From: Shinisaurus crocodilurus
Taxonomy: Eukaryota > Chordata > Lepidosauria > Squamata > Shinisauridae
Reading direction: 5' to 3'
Length of the DNA stretch: 64,000 bases
Assembly (NCBI GenBank): GCA_021292165.1
Contig: CM037876.1
Location: 207,350,200-207,414,199, forward strand
In this document: piece by piece, positions 32,644-43,940 of the stretch
Numbering within the stretch: the first letter of the stretch is position 1
Layout: each line of letters opens with the position of its first letter
Notes under the pieces: generated by a model
The model's database searches: none
What the model saw: only the letters and a program-made list of their open reading frames with translations
What the model was told of the DNA's origin: nothing
Made by a program: the position numbers and the translations under genes

Positions 32644-34027
32644 TCTATATAAATAAAAATGTAAATGTCCGTTTGTTCAAAATCTTAAATCTCCGAAAGC
32701 TTTTCACCGATCGGTTTGAAATTTTGACACGACGTTGCATTCACCTCTGCGCGTGTTTTTATATACCTAGATTATATAGATGTCACACCTGTGACAGGTA
32801 AAAACATGCTTTTCTTGAATTTTGTTGCAAAACAGCGCCATCTGCTGGACGTAACAGCAACACACGCTATACTAAAAAGACATGGGTGTTGTGGCGAGCC
32901 AGGGAGCCTGCCTCCCCGTCCGCTGGTCCCGTCGCGTCCTTCCTGCGAGGAGGAACTGACGGGACCCCTGCGCTCTGTTTTTGGCCGGGGAAACCAAGGC
33001 GACAGGGCTGTTCCGCGGAGGTGGCGGCGGCGGCGTGGAAAGGTAGGCTGCGGGGGGATGGTGGGGGGGTCCGGCGGCTGCGGGGGGGTGAGGGGCAGTG
33101 GCAGCGGTGGCGGCGGCTCGAGCAGTGCGGAGAATGTTCCGCACCGCGCGGGCGGGGCTCTGGCAGCGGTGGAGGTGGCGGCGGCGGCGCGGAAAAGGTA
33201 GCCTGCACTGGGGTGGTGGTGGTGGGGGGTGTCCGACGGCTGTGGGGGGTGGCGGGTGGGGGGTCCGGCGGCTACGGGGAGTGGTAGGGGGTGGCGGCAG
33301 CTCGAGCGGTGCGGAGACCATTCCGTGCCACGCGGGCGGGACTCCGGCAGCAGCGGAGGCAGCAGCGGCGGCGGCACGGAAAGGTAGGCTGCGGTGGAGT
33401 GGGGGTGCCGGGGGGGTCCAGTGGCTGCAGGGGGTGGTAGGGGGCAGCAGCGCTGGCTTGAGCGGTGCGGAGACCGTTCCGCGCCGCACGAGCGGGGCTC
33501 CAGCAGCAGCGGAGGTGGCAGCATGGAAAGGTAGGCTGCGGTGGGGTGGCGGGGGGTCCGGTGGCTGTGGGGGGTGGCGGCGGCTCGAGAGGTGCGGAGA
33601 ACATTCCGCGCTGCGCGGGCGGGGCTCCAGCAGCGGCGGCGGCGTGGAAAAGATAGGCTGCGGTGAGGTGGGGGTGGCGGGGGGTGTCCGGCGGCTGCGG
33701 GGGGTGGCGGTAACAACATGCTTTTTAAAAAAAAACACAGCCATCTGCTGGACATGACAGCGACACACGCTATACTAAATATTTTACGATTCCATTTCAA
33801 TGTTTCTGATTTACGATCCATATACGATTTCCCACGGATTGCTTCTCACATGGACAATTCTGTGTTGCGTGCTCTACAGTCGCCAAACCAGACGATGGGA
33901 CAACAACAGAGATTGTCTGCCCAGAAGCATTGTGAAATTAAACATCTTAGAGACGTGCGCTTTCTCTTTTCTTTCTTTTCCATTTACCCAGACTGGGCCA
34001 CAGCAACGCGTGGCCGGGTGCCGCTAG
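32644..34027 (+). mobile_element. Non-autonomous Helitron
   Basis: The element begins with TCTATATAAATAAAAATG and a typical 5' region (TTTTCACCGATCGGTTTGAA). It ends with CTAG at 34024-34027. A hairpin (GGCCAC at 33996-34001 with GTGGCC at 34010-34015) lies just upstream of the end. The host base is A on the left and T on the right, with no duplication. These are the Helitron hallmarks. No Rep/helicase is encoded. A GC-rich tandem block fills the middle. Confidence 0.92.
32925..33715. repeat. GC-rich tandem block inside the Helitron
   Basis: About five degenerate units of roughly 120-190 bp each end in a GGAAAGGTAGGCTGCGG-like motif (near 33040, 33193, 33382, 33528 and 33651). Most also hold a GGTGCGGAGA...TTCCGC hairpin. 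The leading part GGTCCCGTCGCGTC with GACGGGACC matches the module in the hAT at 17186-17642. Long open frames on both strands come from base composition. Confidence 0.75.
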
Positions 34028-34308
34028 TCATCAATAAAAATCAATTTCCCCCCCCCAAAAAAATCATGATTTTTTTGCAACCCTGTCGTGTAGGTAGCCT
34101 AGTTCTGATCAATGTTTTCTGTATAATTTGGTGTTCTTAACTATTAAGTGTAGGCTATTTGTACATGTGGTTGCCTGAAACTTTGAAATTAATGTTACTA
34201 AAAAAATTGGGGGGAAATTGATTAAACCAAAAAAATCATTGATTTAAATAAAAAAAATTGATTTTTTCGATATTTTGCAAAAAAAAATCATGGTTTTTTG
34301 CAACCCTA

Positions 34309-35121
34309 CTTGCTTTTGTGGTATATTGTTAAAGCTGCACCTGCATCGAGTAAATGTCTGTGTTTATTGACAGTTGTGATCAGTGGAAATCTTGCTTATT
34401 GTGCATTTGCTGTGTTTTCAGTGTTTTCAGAAAGGTCTTGTTATGCCACTGCTGTCCACATTCTCTATTGCAAGGGAGGCCCATCACCAAAATTGACATA
34501 AGCCAAACAAGGATTGCACTGTATGGTGAAGTAATATTCCCTGCCCCACCCACATGGAGTCTTGTGATTTTACACGCCTTTTATTTTCCATATATTTAGA
34601 CAACTCAGAAGGAGATAGCAGAAACAAACACGAAGCATTTCAGAGCTAAAGGCATACATATTTATTGCCTGGATCAAGCAATTCTAAGATATATATTTGC
34701 TACATGTTACAACAACCTCAAGTGTTCATGCAGTACCTTTCAGCTTTCTACACATGCACCTCAATGTTGACACATGCACCAGTTGAGCTGGATTTCTTCA
34801 ATGATATGCATAGGTGACATTCGAAACATGATCTGCGCACATTCTGATGTAAATCTCTTCAAGGCCGCACAGTCATCATTACACACACACACACACACAC
34901 ACACCTACTTACTGGAGTATATTAGGGAGATATTTAACCTCATTTTATGCTACATTCTTAAAGACAAAAATCAGCAATATTTATACCACACTTTCCAAGG
35001 AGAGGTCCAGTTTAAAGGGAGAAAGTCTTGCCTGTTTCCACAGTGTAAGGCTGACATGCTATTAATGTCACTGGAGTATTTAAGCAAAATAATAACCTAG
35101 GTACTTTATTTCTTCCAATCA
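34309..35121. other. No gene recognised; (AC)n at 34881-34904
   Basis: A (CA) microsatellite is present. Short AT-rich text near 34970 resembles a SINE tail. No gene is seen. Confidence 0.45.
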
Positions 35122-35547
35122 GGGCACAATCCTATCGGGATGTCCTTAGGCCCCTGAACTCAGAGGCTAACGGATATCAAATGCAGAGTGAAAGGAGCAG
35201 TGGAGGCTATTTTCGCCACCCTGTCCTCCCACTCTGCATGTTCGCTAGACGTCTAGCTGGAGCGTCTCAGAGGGTGAGGGAAGGAGGCTAGAGTGGCTTC
35301 AAGGTACCTCGTATCCTGGCTGCTCCAGTCTCCTCCCTTCCCCCAATGCCCCTTTTATCCCTTCTCCAGGGTCACTTTCCTGACCTCAGAGGTTCTTTCT
35401 GAACCAGCTGCGAGGGGGCAGGGAAGTGGTGTCAGAGCTCTGATTCCCAGCTCCAAAGTAGGAGCGCCGTCTCCAAACTCAGATCTGGGAATCCAAAAAA
35501 TCCTATGGCCCCTCAGACACTGTCTAGGGGCCATAGGATTGCTCCCT
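35122..35547. repeat. Terminal-inverted-repeat element
   Basis: GGGCACAATCCTAT at the left and ATAGGATTGCTCCCT at the right are inverted, with a further inner pair GGCCCCTGA / CTAGGGGCC. I could not fix a target duplication. The GC-rich interior carries a 107-codon open frame with no family resemblance. Confidence 0.55.
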
Positions 35548-38402
35548 CTGTGCTTTAAAACCTATGCAGGAAGAACAACCTGTTCAGTTATACTGCAAGG
35601 AGGAAGCAAAACCTAACAGCACCAGCTAAAGTTGTTCAGCAAACAATCCACATTATGCCATGCTGTCTAAGCAGATATCTACGGTAAATCAGAAGTTTCC
35701 TGCCCAGAATAGTTGACAGTTGTTTATGACTGGGTTTTCCCTGCCCACACATACAAATGTTTAAACGTTTCTATATACTTGTAACCATGCCACCTCTGGC
35801 AAGCACAAACAATCCATTCCGTCAGCATTTTGTGTCAGATTGCCAAGGATCCTGTAAGCAATTGACAATAACTTTCAGAACAGGTTAGAAAGAAATGTCA
35901 AACTTTTATCAAGGGTTATCAACAATAGCAAAAGGTCTCTTTGTGGCTTTTCATTTTCCTAACTTATTAAGAGAGACTTCTCACTTCATCATTCTGGTTT
36001 CCGCCCTATAGAAATGTCATAATCTTCACTGCTATGACCAGATTTCTAAAAACAAAATATGCCTAGTCCTGAAAAGTCTCTGGAAGCATATACCTACCGG
36101 TAATTAAAAACAAACTACCAAAGACATGAATATCAAATATAATCAGATTTGTAGGCAATACTCTAGCTATTTTTAAACTCCATGAAGCCTTATGAGAGAG
36201 AAGTGATCTTTAAGGCTGGTATGGGCAACAGGCAGATTATGGTCTGAATCCATGCTTCTAAATGGTATTTCTACTACAATGCAATTCTTATAATGAAAAA
36301 CCATTTCAAGTTTTGCTGTGTTCCTCCCATCCTCCCCTAAAAAAGCAACCAGGCAGCACAGCCAGGTGATACAAGGCAGCACAGGATAACCAAACAGAGC
36401 AAGGATGAATGCTATCCAACTCTCCTCAACTAAGGCCACCTCCAGCCTATCCTCATGCAAACTGTGTACATCCCTCAAGCAAAACTTGTTTATTCACAAT
36501 ACCTGGTTTCTGGTCCCCATTGCCTCAACTATCCTGACTATTCAAACTTTTGTAAAATTTAATTGCTCTAGGAAACCAAGCCTCAGAAAAAGATAAGGCA
36601 TAATCAGTGCAGTTACCACGATTGTTTCAACTCTTCCAGTAGCATAAGCCCAGCTATCGCAGGCAGCCAGCTACTGTGCATGAGTGTGCGCGCGCGCATT
36701 GTAAAGCAGGAATTGGCTTCATATGAGTGAGGTTATATGTCACGGGTGAAACCTCACTGAGGTCAATGGCCAAATTCTCAGTGCTTTTCAGCTAGCCAGG
36801 ACTTCAGCCAAAGGTTTTAATACATGTAAGTCTACAACTGGGAGCACTTAACACAGCCAACATTCGGCAGAGCTAACCTAGAAGTAACAACAGTAGGGAA
36901 TTTATTGCTTCTATATTCAATCTTGTCCTCTCCAATTTGGGGTGGGTGGGGCATTTCACTTCAGAGAGGACCACCACTCCTGAACTAGAAACATTACTTA
37001 GCGGAAAAAGACCAATATAAGCGGGAACACATGTTTTTAATTAAATTTGGGGGTGGGGGATGGATGCAGCTGGTGGCACTGTTGTGGGGGGAAAAGTTTT
37101 TATTACAGACAGAATGTGACTCGTGGTATGTGCTGGATCTATTGGAATTACTATTTTAGAAAACTGACTCTTGCCGCCTTTCTAAGTTCCTGCGTATCAT
37201 TTTGGCTTACGTAATAGAAATTGGGACATGATGGAATGGAAAGAGGATAGACAACACAATTTTCACTGACCATTCACAGTATGACAAATTGAAGAAGAAA
37301 GTGGGACAGGTGGATATCTAGAAGACAATCAAGCTTTATAGCCAATGACCTAAAAGCAGTTACACAAACAGCAGAGTCAAATGGTGACACTTTTGATCGA
37401 CTGAGCCACCTCTAGTCTGAAGTGTGGATGTTAGAATGCTCCTCTAAAACAACGAACCTCCCTACACACAGAAAACTAGCAAGTCAGGGAGATAGGAAGG
37501 AGGCTGGTCTAGACTAGAGAACATGACATGCTAGTTTTCTATGTAAAGGGAGATGTCTTATTTTGTTCTTAACAAAGGAGAGCATTCAAAGACATGATCA
37601 CCACTTGCAGTATGAAGAAGTACAGACACAGTTCAGGAAGAGTTGCGTCATGCAATTATGATAATTGTGTAGCTGGTGCTTAGAAAGGCGACATGGCTGC
37701 TGAAAATAATATTAAGGCTAACAGCAGATGAAGAAGTATTATTTATTGAAGCAATTACCAATAGTTCAGATGCGACAGACTACCCATAATGAAACATAAA
37801 CATTAGGCACAACTCAGCTTATAGTACGCAAAGTAGTATGTGAGGACAAATTAAAATAGGGCAAGACAATCTCTAATTTTAAAGAAATTTATTCCATATT
37901 TGAATTTAAAACCTCAGCTCCATAGTACATAATGGATGCTACTTTCAAGTATGCACTGCTTAATTAACCATGGGATTTCATTCCTAGAGGCTGTTGTGGC
38001 GGCTACAAGCATAAAATATGGTTAGATACATTGATGAGGGATGACTTTATTAGCAGATATGAGTTACAATCGCTAAGAATAGTGCTTACCCTATTGAGAG
38101 GTGGTATACTTCTGATGATCTTATGCTGGGGACAAACAACAAGGCCCCATGTTGCTGTACTTGTAAATTTCCCTGGGGCACCTGACTGATTACTGCTGGC
38201 TAGCTGCACCTTGGCCTGATTTAGTGTAACAGTTCTTATGTTCCTAATAGAGAGACTTTCCCAACCACTTCCCCAACAACTAAACAAGAAACCTAACAAC
38301 CAAGCAAAGGAAGCACACAGGATGAGCCAACATTTGATTTCAAAGTGGCTGAACGGTAGCAATTGGTTCAGATTTGCTACTGTTTATACACTGAATGAGA
38401 TG
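35548..38402. other. No gene recognised
   Basis: I see no conserved coding sequence, RNA gene or clear element in this 2.9-kb stretch. A GCGCGC run near 36691 and the text ACCTACCGGTAATTA near 36092 have no clear meaning. Confidence 0.45.
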
Positions 38403-38738
38403 GTGGGGGGGCTGCAAGAGAGGGGGCCATTTTAGTAGTGGCACCCCAGTTTTGGAATGCCCTTCCCAAAGAGGCTCACCTGGCACCTATGTTTCGGTCT
38501 TTCTAGTATGGGATTTTATTCTCCCAGACATTTTAATCTTTCAGTTTTCAATCTTTCAGTTTTAAAAATGTGTTAGTGCTTTTGAGATCCCTGCACTGCT
38601 ACTATCTTCTGCTGTTGGTTTCACTTAGGTTTTACATTGTTTTATTATCTTTGTGTTTTGTTTTGTTTTTTAACTTTTTTTAATGAACTACCCAGCAAGC
38701 TATGGCTATTGGGCAGTATAGAAATGCAATAAATAAAT
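38403..38738 (+). repeat. L2-type LINE 3' end
   Basis: CCAGTTTTGGAATGCCCTTC, then a CACCTGGCACCTATG segment and the ending CTATTGGGCAGTATAGAAAT plus GCAATAAATAAATG are typical of the L2-like family here. The MITE at 38742 is inserted directly in its tail. Confidence 0.7.
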
Positions 38739-38741
38739 GTA

Positions 38742-38994
38742 CAGTCATGCCTTGGATTGAGAGCATAATTCGTTCCGGAAACATGCTTGTAATCCAAAAC
38801 ACTCTTATATATCAAAACGAAATTCCCCCAAAAAAAATTTGTACAGAGATTTTTAATTTAAGCCGTACTACAGTACTTGTATTGCAAGACGTCGCTTGTA
38901 TATCAAGTCAAAAAAATTTAAATAAATATTTAAAAATGTGCTTGTCTTGCAAAACGCTCTCAAACCAAGTTACTTGCAATCCAAGGTATTACTG
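38742..38994. mobile_element. Mariner/Tigger-like MITE
   Basis: Ends CAGTCATGCCTTGGATTG and CAATCCAAGGTATTACTG are inverted, with TA on each side (38740-38741, 38995-38996). It is the same family as 29049-29277, in reverse orientation. Confidence 0.85.
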
Positions 38995-38996
38995 TA

Positions 38997-39142
38997 TAGT
39001 GTCTTACCAAGGAAAGCCTGGAAAGGGCCACACTATCTGTAGAAAGTCAGTTACAAAGGAAGTGAAAGTAAACTACAATTAAGCTAAAGAAATACCTGAG
39101 TGTTACGGTATGCTGTCTCTTGCCTTCAGATCACGGTGGGAA
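38997..39142. other. Spacer between repeats
   Basis: No feature is recognised. Confidence 0.4.
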
Positions 39143-39262
39143 ATGTATGGACCCCCAGACATTGTTGGACTGCAGTTCCCATCAGCCCTAGCCAGCAGAG
39201 CCAATGGTGAGGGATGATGGAAGTTGCAGTCCAACAACATCTGGAGAGCCTCATGTTCTCCA
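39143..39262. repeat. Foldback MITE-like element
   Basis: GTTGGACTGCAGTTCCCATC and the facing arm GAAGTTGCAGTCCAACAACA pair over most of their length around a loop near GCCAGCAGAGCCAATGG. Confidence 0.7.
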
Positions 39263-40089
39263 TCCTTGCTCTAACAAACTCAAACCCAAACTATAAATAG
39301 ACTCTAACCAACAATGAACTATTGTATCTCCTTTAACCACTTAAAGAGGAATATTGCTTGCATTTCCCTGGCATTATATATATAAAACTCTGTGTCAACT
39401 AAAAGCTGCTGTATTACAGTAAGTCTTAAAGCTTAATTTATTGCTACATCAACTCTAGATGAAGATAGTCTTTTTAAAAGAATATTTAATTTAATAAATA
39501 ACAAAACTCAACGCAGACATTGTTTCATTGTTTACTGAATTTATATGTGGTACAATCTGGAATGGGAAAGACATGCCACAACTGACATTTCACAGTTCAG
39601 TACATGGAAAGTACCTTACAGGGAAATCTGATGTATAGGAATAATTGCGTCAATCATCTTTCTATACGCACAAACCACAAACAAGGTAGTGATCAGCTTC
39701 CTACACCTAATCTGTATGAAAAATAAAACTGTGCCATACCGGGGAGGGGGCACTGGGGAGTGCATGTTTTTTTTATTAGCAATGTACCATAAAGTGGGTC
39801 CCACTTGTGCAATGGAATCAGCAGGAGGGGCTGCTTCCGCAGCATCCCTATTGGATATTCCCCTACACATACAAATCCTGTCCAAACAGTATTAGGACTA
39901 AGTTCCCTTCCAACGTCACTCAAAAAGCACTCTTTATTGTTGAAATTATTTGATCTTTACTGGCAGCAGCAAACACACTCTAGATTGAACAATAGTCTCA
40001 CTCCATAGTTTCAAAGAGAGATGTTTTAATGGGCTTTACCAGGGATTCTCAAAGGAGTCACCTACCTCCCTTACACTGAAACTGAAGAG
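39263..40089. other. No gene recognised
   Basis: No conserved ORF. Several short overlapping open frames at 39616-40008 show no family resemblance. Confidence 0.4.
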
Positions 40090-40429
40090 CCCGTTGTAGC
40101 CTGGTATACTTTTACAGGAAACAAAAGTTGCATTGAATACTACAATAGCCAGGTGGTGACTTTACAGCTTCGATGGACAGAGCTGTTTGGCACCATGTTC
40201 AAAGTAATACTGGAAATCATGGAGAAGGTGGTGATCAAGCAGCAGTGTTTCCAGCTGAATAGCACCAAAGGTCACGTGAAGCTGTATGGCATCTTCCCAG
40301 GCTTGGAAAGCTTCAAGCTCGTCATATCCTCCTGAGGCGAGAGACACAAGTGGCCTCAGTGGCTCAGAGCACTTTTTTTCCTGCTGTGGCTGGTTCATCA
40401 GCTGCAGCAGCCTTTCCATTATAGGGATA
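40090..40429. other. Unrecognised coding-like block, open on both strands
   Basis: The minus strand is open at 40419-40162 (85 codons) and the plus strand at 40153-40335 (60 codons) with more open text before it (CIEYYNSQVVTLQLRWTE). The composition looks more gene-like than its surroundings and ends just where an L2 fragment begins. Similar composition resumes at 41100-41345 after that fragment, so the two may be one old retrocopy split by the L2. I recognise no protein. Confidence 0.3.
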
Positions 40430-41095
40430 CCCTAGCTATGGTAGTCCATGCTCCGGTAACCAATAGGTTGGATTACTGTAATGCATTATATGTAGGGCTG
40501 TCCTTAAAGAAGCTTCAGCTAGTATGGAACTCAACTGTTACAATTCTGACTGGGGTAGCTACATGGAGCCCTGTTGTACCAATTCTGAAGGGATTATATT
40601 GGCTGCCTATTTGCTACCAAGCCTAATTCAATGTGCTGGTATTTACCCTAAGCAGCTTGGTACTCAAATATCTGAAGGAGTGCCTCCTCCCATACCAACC
40701 AGTCCATACATTAAGATAATCAGATGAGGCCCTTCTCTGGGAGTTCTGTTACTAAGAAATGTGCATTATGTATCCATGAAGGCTAGGGCCTTTTCTGCAG
40801 TGGCACCCTGGCTCAGAAATGCCCTCCTGAAGGAGCTGTGACTGGCACTGACATATTCTTTTTGGTGCCAGGTTAAAATGTTTCTGTTTACCTAGCCAGG
40901 AATGTTAAACTGACTTCATTCTTTTTAGCTCATTGAATAATCTTTATTTATTCCTCTCAGTTATATTCCAATGATGATGTTTATTTTTACTATTGTTGTA
41001 ATATTGTATTGATTTTTTAATGTATACTGCCTTGGAATCCATTTTTGGATGAAGATGCAGTTTATAAATTTGCCAAGTAAATAAACAAACAAACG
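40430..41095 (+). repeat. L2-type LINE 3' end
   Basis: Coding text NRLDYCNALYVGLSLKKLQL and ILKGLYWLPICYQA is the conserved C-terminal end of L2 ORF2. The 3' UTR follows, ending in AAGTAAATAAACAAACAAAC. Stops are present. Confidence 0.8.
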
Positions 41096-41099
41096 ATGA

Positions 41100-41345
41100 A
41101 GTGAAATTATGGAACAAATTGATAGGCAACTCTGCAGAACACCTCATCATGGCAAACCCCATGGCAGATTTTGTTGGAAGAACAAGAGGACCAGCACCAG
41201 CAAGTGTTCCACCATTACATTAAACAGTTTGGGGAAGACCTACGACAGTGTGCGGGAGATGGAACCCAGGAAGCACACCTTCAACAGCAACATGAGCCTC
41301 ATCCAGTGCAAGAACCAGGCCAATCTGGTTCTTCAAACCAGCTCT
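41100..41345 (+). other. Unrecognised coding-like block (second half?)
   Basis: Open sequence on the plus strand (41109-41360, 83 codons) with no family resemblance that I can name. It lies directly after the L2 fragment and may belong with 40090-40429. Confidence 0.25.
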
Positions 41346-41379
41346 GAACCACTTGGCTGACCCAGGAGGAGATGGCTAT

Positions 41380-41652
41380 AATGAGGGGAAAGCTCAAGAG
41401 CACAGCCCCCCAACAAGGGGTTGCCTTTCCTCAAGGAGCTGTAAGACTAGTCCTGATTGGCTATATGCTACCTCCAGTATCACAGGCAGTATGCCTATGT
41501 ACACCAGTTGCCTGGGAACATGGGAGGGAGGGTGCTGTTGCACTCATGTCCTGCTTGTGGGTTTCCTGTGGGCAGCTGGTGGGCCACTGCATGAACAGGA
41601 TGCTGGACTAGATGGACCCTTGGTCTGATCCAGCATGGCTCTTTTTACATTC
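41380..41652 (+). repeat. LINE-derived interspersed repeat (CR1/L2-like)
   Basis: Inverse orientation of the 27345-27870 family: CACTCATGTCCTGCTTGTGG, then GGTGGGCCACTGCATGAACA and GACCCTTGGTCTGATCCAGC. No intact ORF. Confidence 0.65.
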
Positions 41653-43108
41653 CTATTTTCTTAAGAGAGCCTCATCTGCACAAAGAGCTTAGATTGGCAC
41701 CTGTACAGCCCAGTGACTGTTAGGCCGTGTTTGGTTCCTGCTGAAGTTTTTCTAGCTCCTGAAGGTGGTCTCTGATTCAAGGAAATAAGAGGGGCTAGCT
41801 GGATCATGCAGTACGAGCTATAGCTGGCACTCTCCAGGGATAGCTTTGCTGCCTGGTCAAGAACTCTTGGCCCATATACCAGAGCAATGACAGCTACATC
41901 CTCATATCCATGAAATACAACTGTGGAGCAGCCACTGATGCCACGTTTCCAATTATGGCATGAGTGGGCCACAGCATGGCAAGTTCTTTTAGGCAATCTT
42001 AATGACGATACAGTTCAATTTTTTACTCTGAATCACGATTCCCCATCTCCTAAGCTTTTCTAACATATTCATTCATGTCTTGGAATCTTAGCCATATAAC
42101 CAGAAGGGATTCAGGGGACTGTTTGGGATTTTTTTTTTAATGAAATGTTTATTGTTTAAAAATTGTATTTCATAATAGATAAGCTATATTGTAAGGTGGT
42201 TCATGGGTGCTTTTTGTGTTGAAAAGCAAAGTACTAATAGGTAAAAGAGGGGTGGGGAAGAATCCTGGCCCCAGGGGCCAAACTTCCCTCTGGGTCACCC
42301 GCGGGTAGCAAAGCTTTACTAAAGTTGGTCAACAAATGACTTATCAGTGGTCAGCTGGGCTAGTCAAGGTTTTGTGGACTACTAAATCTTTTGGACTTGT
42401 TTGAAAAGATGGAGCTAAGGATTATGGGAGGACATATTTCCCTTCATCCCCTATCCTCCATCTCCCATGTCCACCCCCTTTCCCCCACCACGGATATTTG
42501 AGAGACGTGCCACTGCCACAGAAGTGTTTTAAAACCCTGCAGAATAGCAAGGAGGAGCTATAAAATAACTGCCAAGTTCCTCTAGGCATGCTATTCTGTT
42601 CTGCTGATTAGTCAGTCAAAAGCACTCCTGGCACAATGGTAAACAGCACTACCCATTATTTCTCTTCAGCCAAAATTGGGGAGCCACTCCCAAACAAGTC
42701 AGACTGGCTGGAGTATCTCTTGATGAATTTTTAGAATAGTTCAATGAAATTAAGATATTGCTATGCTTAACATCTTATGGCACTTGTGTATTCAGTGCAT
42801 TTAAACACAAAGAAGCACAATCCCAGCCAATCAAAAAGGGAAGGAACAGCTCTTGGCATTTACAGTAATGTTTCAGTATTTAATTGCAATAGGGGGGAAA
42901 GCTATTCTTTGAATGGAGCTCTATGCTTCTAATTAGCTGCTACCAAACAGAATGAATTAGGGCAAAACAGAGAATTTTTACTATTATGCAAGTTTTATAC
43001 TCCAATATGTCAAAGCATGTGGAACAGATAGTACAATGTCCATGCACTCCCTGTTCCCCTCTCATTCCATTAAAAAAAATCAGATCAAGGGGAGGAGATA
43101 AGTATACA
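41653..43108. other. No gene recognised
   Basis: I see no conserved coding sequence or bounded repeat. The minus-strand frame at 41996-41661 (111 codons) has no recognised family. Confidence 0.4.
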
Positions 43109-43267
43109 GGCCTGTGGCTTACGCTGACAGCTTATCTGAGCGTGGAAAGCTAAGCAGGGTCAAGCCTGGTTATTACTTGGATGGGAGACCCCTCTAAGTT
43201 TCCTGCATTGAGCAGGGGGTTGGACTCGATAGTCTTGAAGGCTCCTTCCAACTCTATGATCTATGAA
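43109..43267 (+). repeat. 5S-rRNA-derived SINE
   Basis: It begins GGCCTGTGGCTTACGCTGAC and contains GTGGAAAGCTAAGCAGGGTC and ATTACTTGGATGGGAGACCC, matching 5S rRNA. The tail ends with CCTTCCAACTCTATGATCTA. It is slightly shortened in the tail (CCTCTAAGTTTCC). Confidence 0.87.
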
Positions 43268-43485
43268 AAGTACAGACAAATGGATGAATGCCTCAGGGAC
43301 TCAATACAGCCTACAGAAAGCCAGCTCATGTAGCCCAAATTGGAGAGTTTCAATTTCAGAGGTTTAATCTGCTTTGAGAAACTTATGCCACAGACCATGG
43401 ATTTACTAACCGCATAGTTCAAACTCACTCACTTATTTAATTTTTAAAGTCTGGAAGATGAAATATGGGGAGGGGGGCATCAACA

Positions 43486-43660
43486 GGCCTGTGGCTTATG
43501 CTGGCTCAGCTTGTCTGAGCGTGGAAAGCAAAGCAGGGTCAAGCCTGGTTATTACTTGGATGGGAGACCCCTCCTCTAGTTTCCTGCATTGAGCAGGGGG
43601 TTGGATTCAATCAATAGCCTTGTAGACTCCTTCCAACTCTATAATATGAAATCTATGAAA
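43486..43660 (+). repeat. 5S-rRNA-derived SINE
   Basis: A second full copy 220 bp after the first, same strand, head GGCCTGTGGCTTATGCTGGC. The tail carries a four-base repeat (TTCAATCAATAGCC). Two copies so close could be independent insertions or a local duplication. Confidence 0.87.
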
Positions 43661-43741
43661 ACAATCAGAGCTAGGGGGCTCTCCAAAGGTATCACTGCAA
43701 GCTTCTTCTAGTCAACTAAAAAGAGTTCACAACCCCATAAG

Positions 43742-43940
43742 TGCTATCATAGCTGAGTGGCAGAGCACTTGCTTTGCATGCAGAAGGTCCCAGATGTAAT
43801 CTCTGGCATATCCAGGTAGGACTAGATAAATTCCTGCCTGAAACCCTGGAGAGTCATTGCTGCCAGTCAGTGTCAACAATACTGGGCTAGATGGACCAAC
43901 AGTCAGACTCAGCATAAGGCAGCTTCCTATGTTCCTGTGT
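43742..43940 (+). repeat. tRNA-derived SINE
   Basis: The head is CATAGCTGAGTGGCAGAGCA followed by the decayed B box CCCAGATGTAATCTC. The body ends AAGGCAGCTTCCTATGTTCC. Same family as 3571-3762. Confidence 0.75.

Larger units (their letters stand above)
32450..34308. mobile_element. hAT-type element containing a Helitron
   Basis: Ends CAGAGTTGCAA and TTGCAACCCTA are inverted repeats, flanked by an exact 8-bp duplication CTTGCTTT (32442-32449 and 34309-34316). Without the 1384-bp Helitron it would be about 475 bp. It consists of a 27-bp tandem array on the left and GATTTT/AAAATC-rich sequence on the right. It is non-autonomous. Confidence 0.85.

Noticed and set aside
32772..33821. A 349-codon proline-rich frame and its shadows
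   Set aside because: They lie wholly within the tandem block of a non-autonomous Helitron; no domain, splice context or conservation is visible.
35293..35616. A 107-codon plus frame
   Set aside because: It lies in an inverted-repeat element and shows no protein family resemblance.
43486..43660. Functional 5S rRNA gene
   Set aside because: Only part of 5S is present, it diverges from 5S and continues into a LINE-like tail; several equal copies exist, so it is a SINE.
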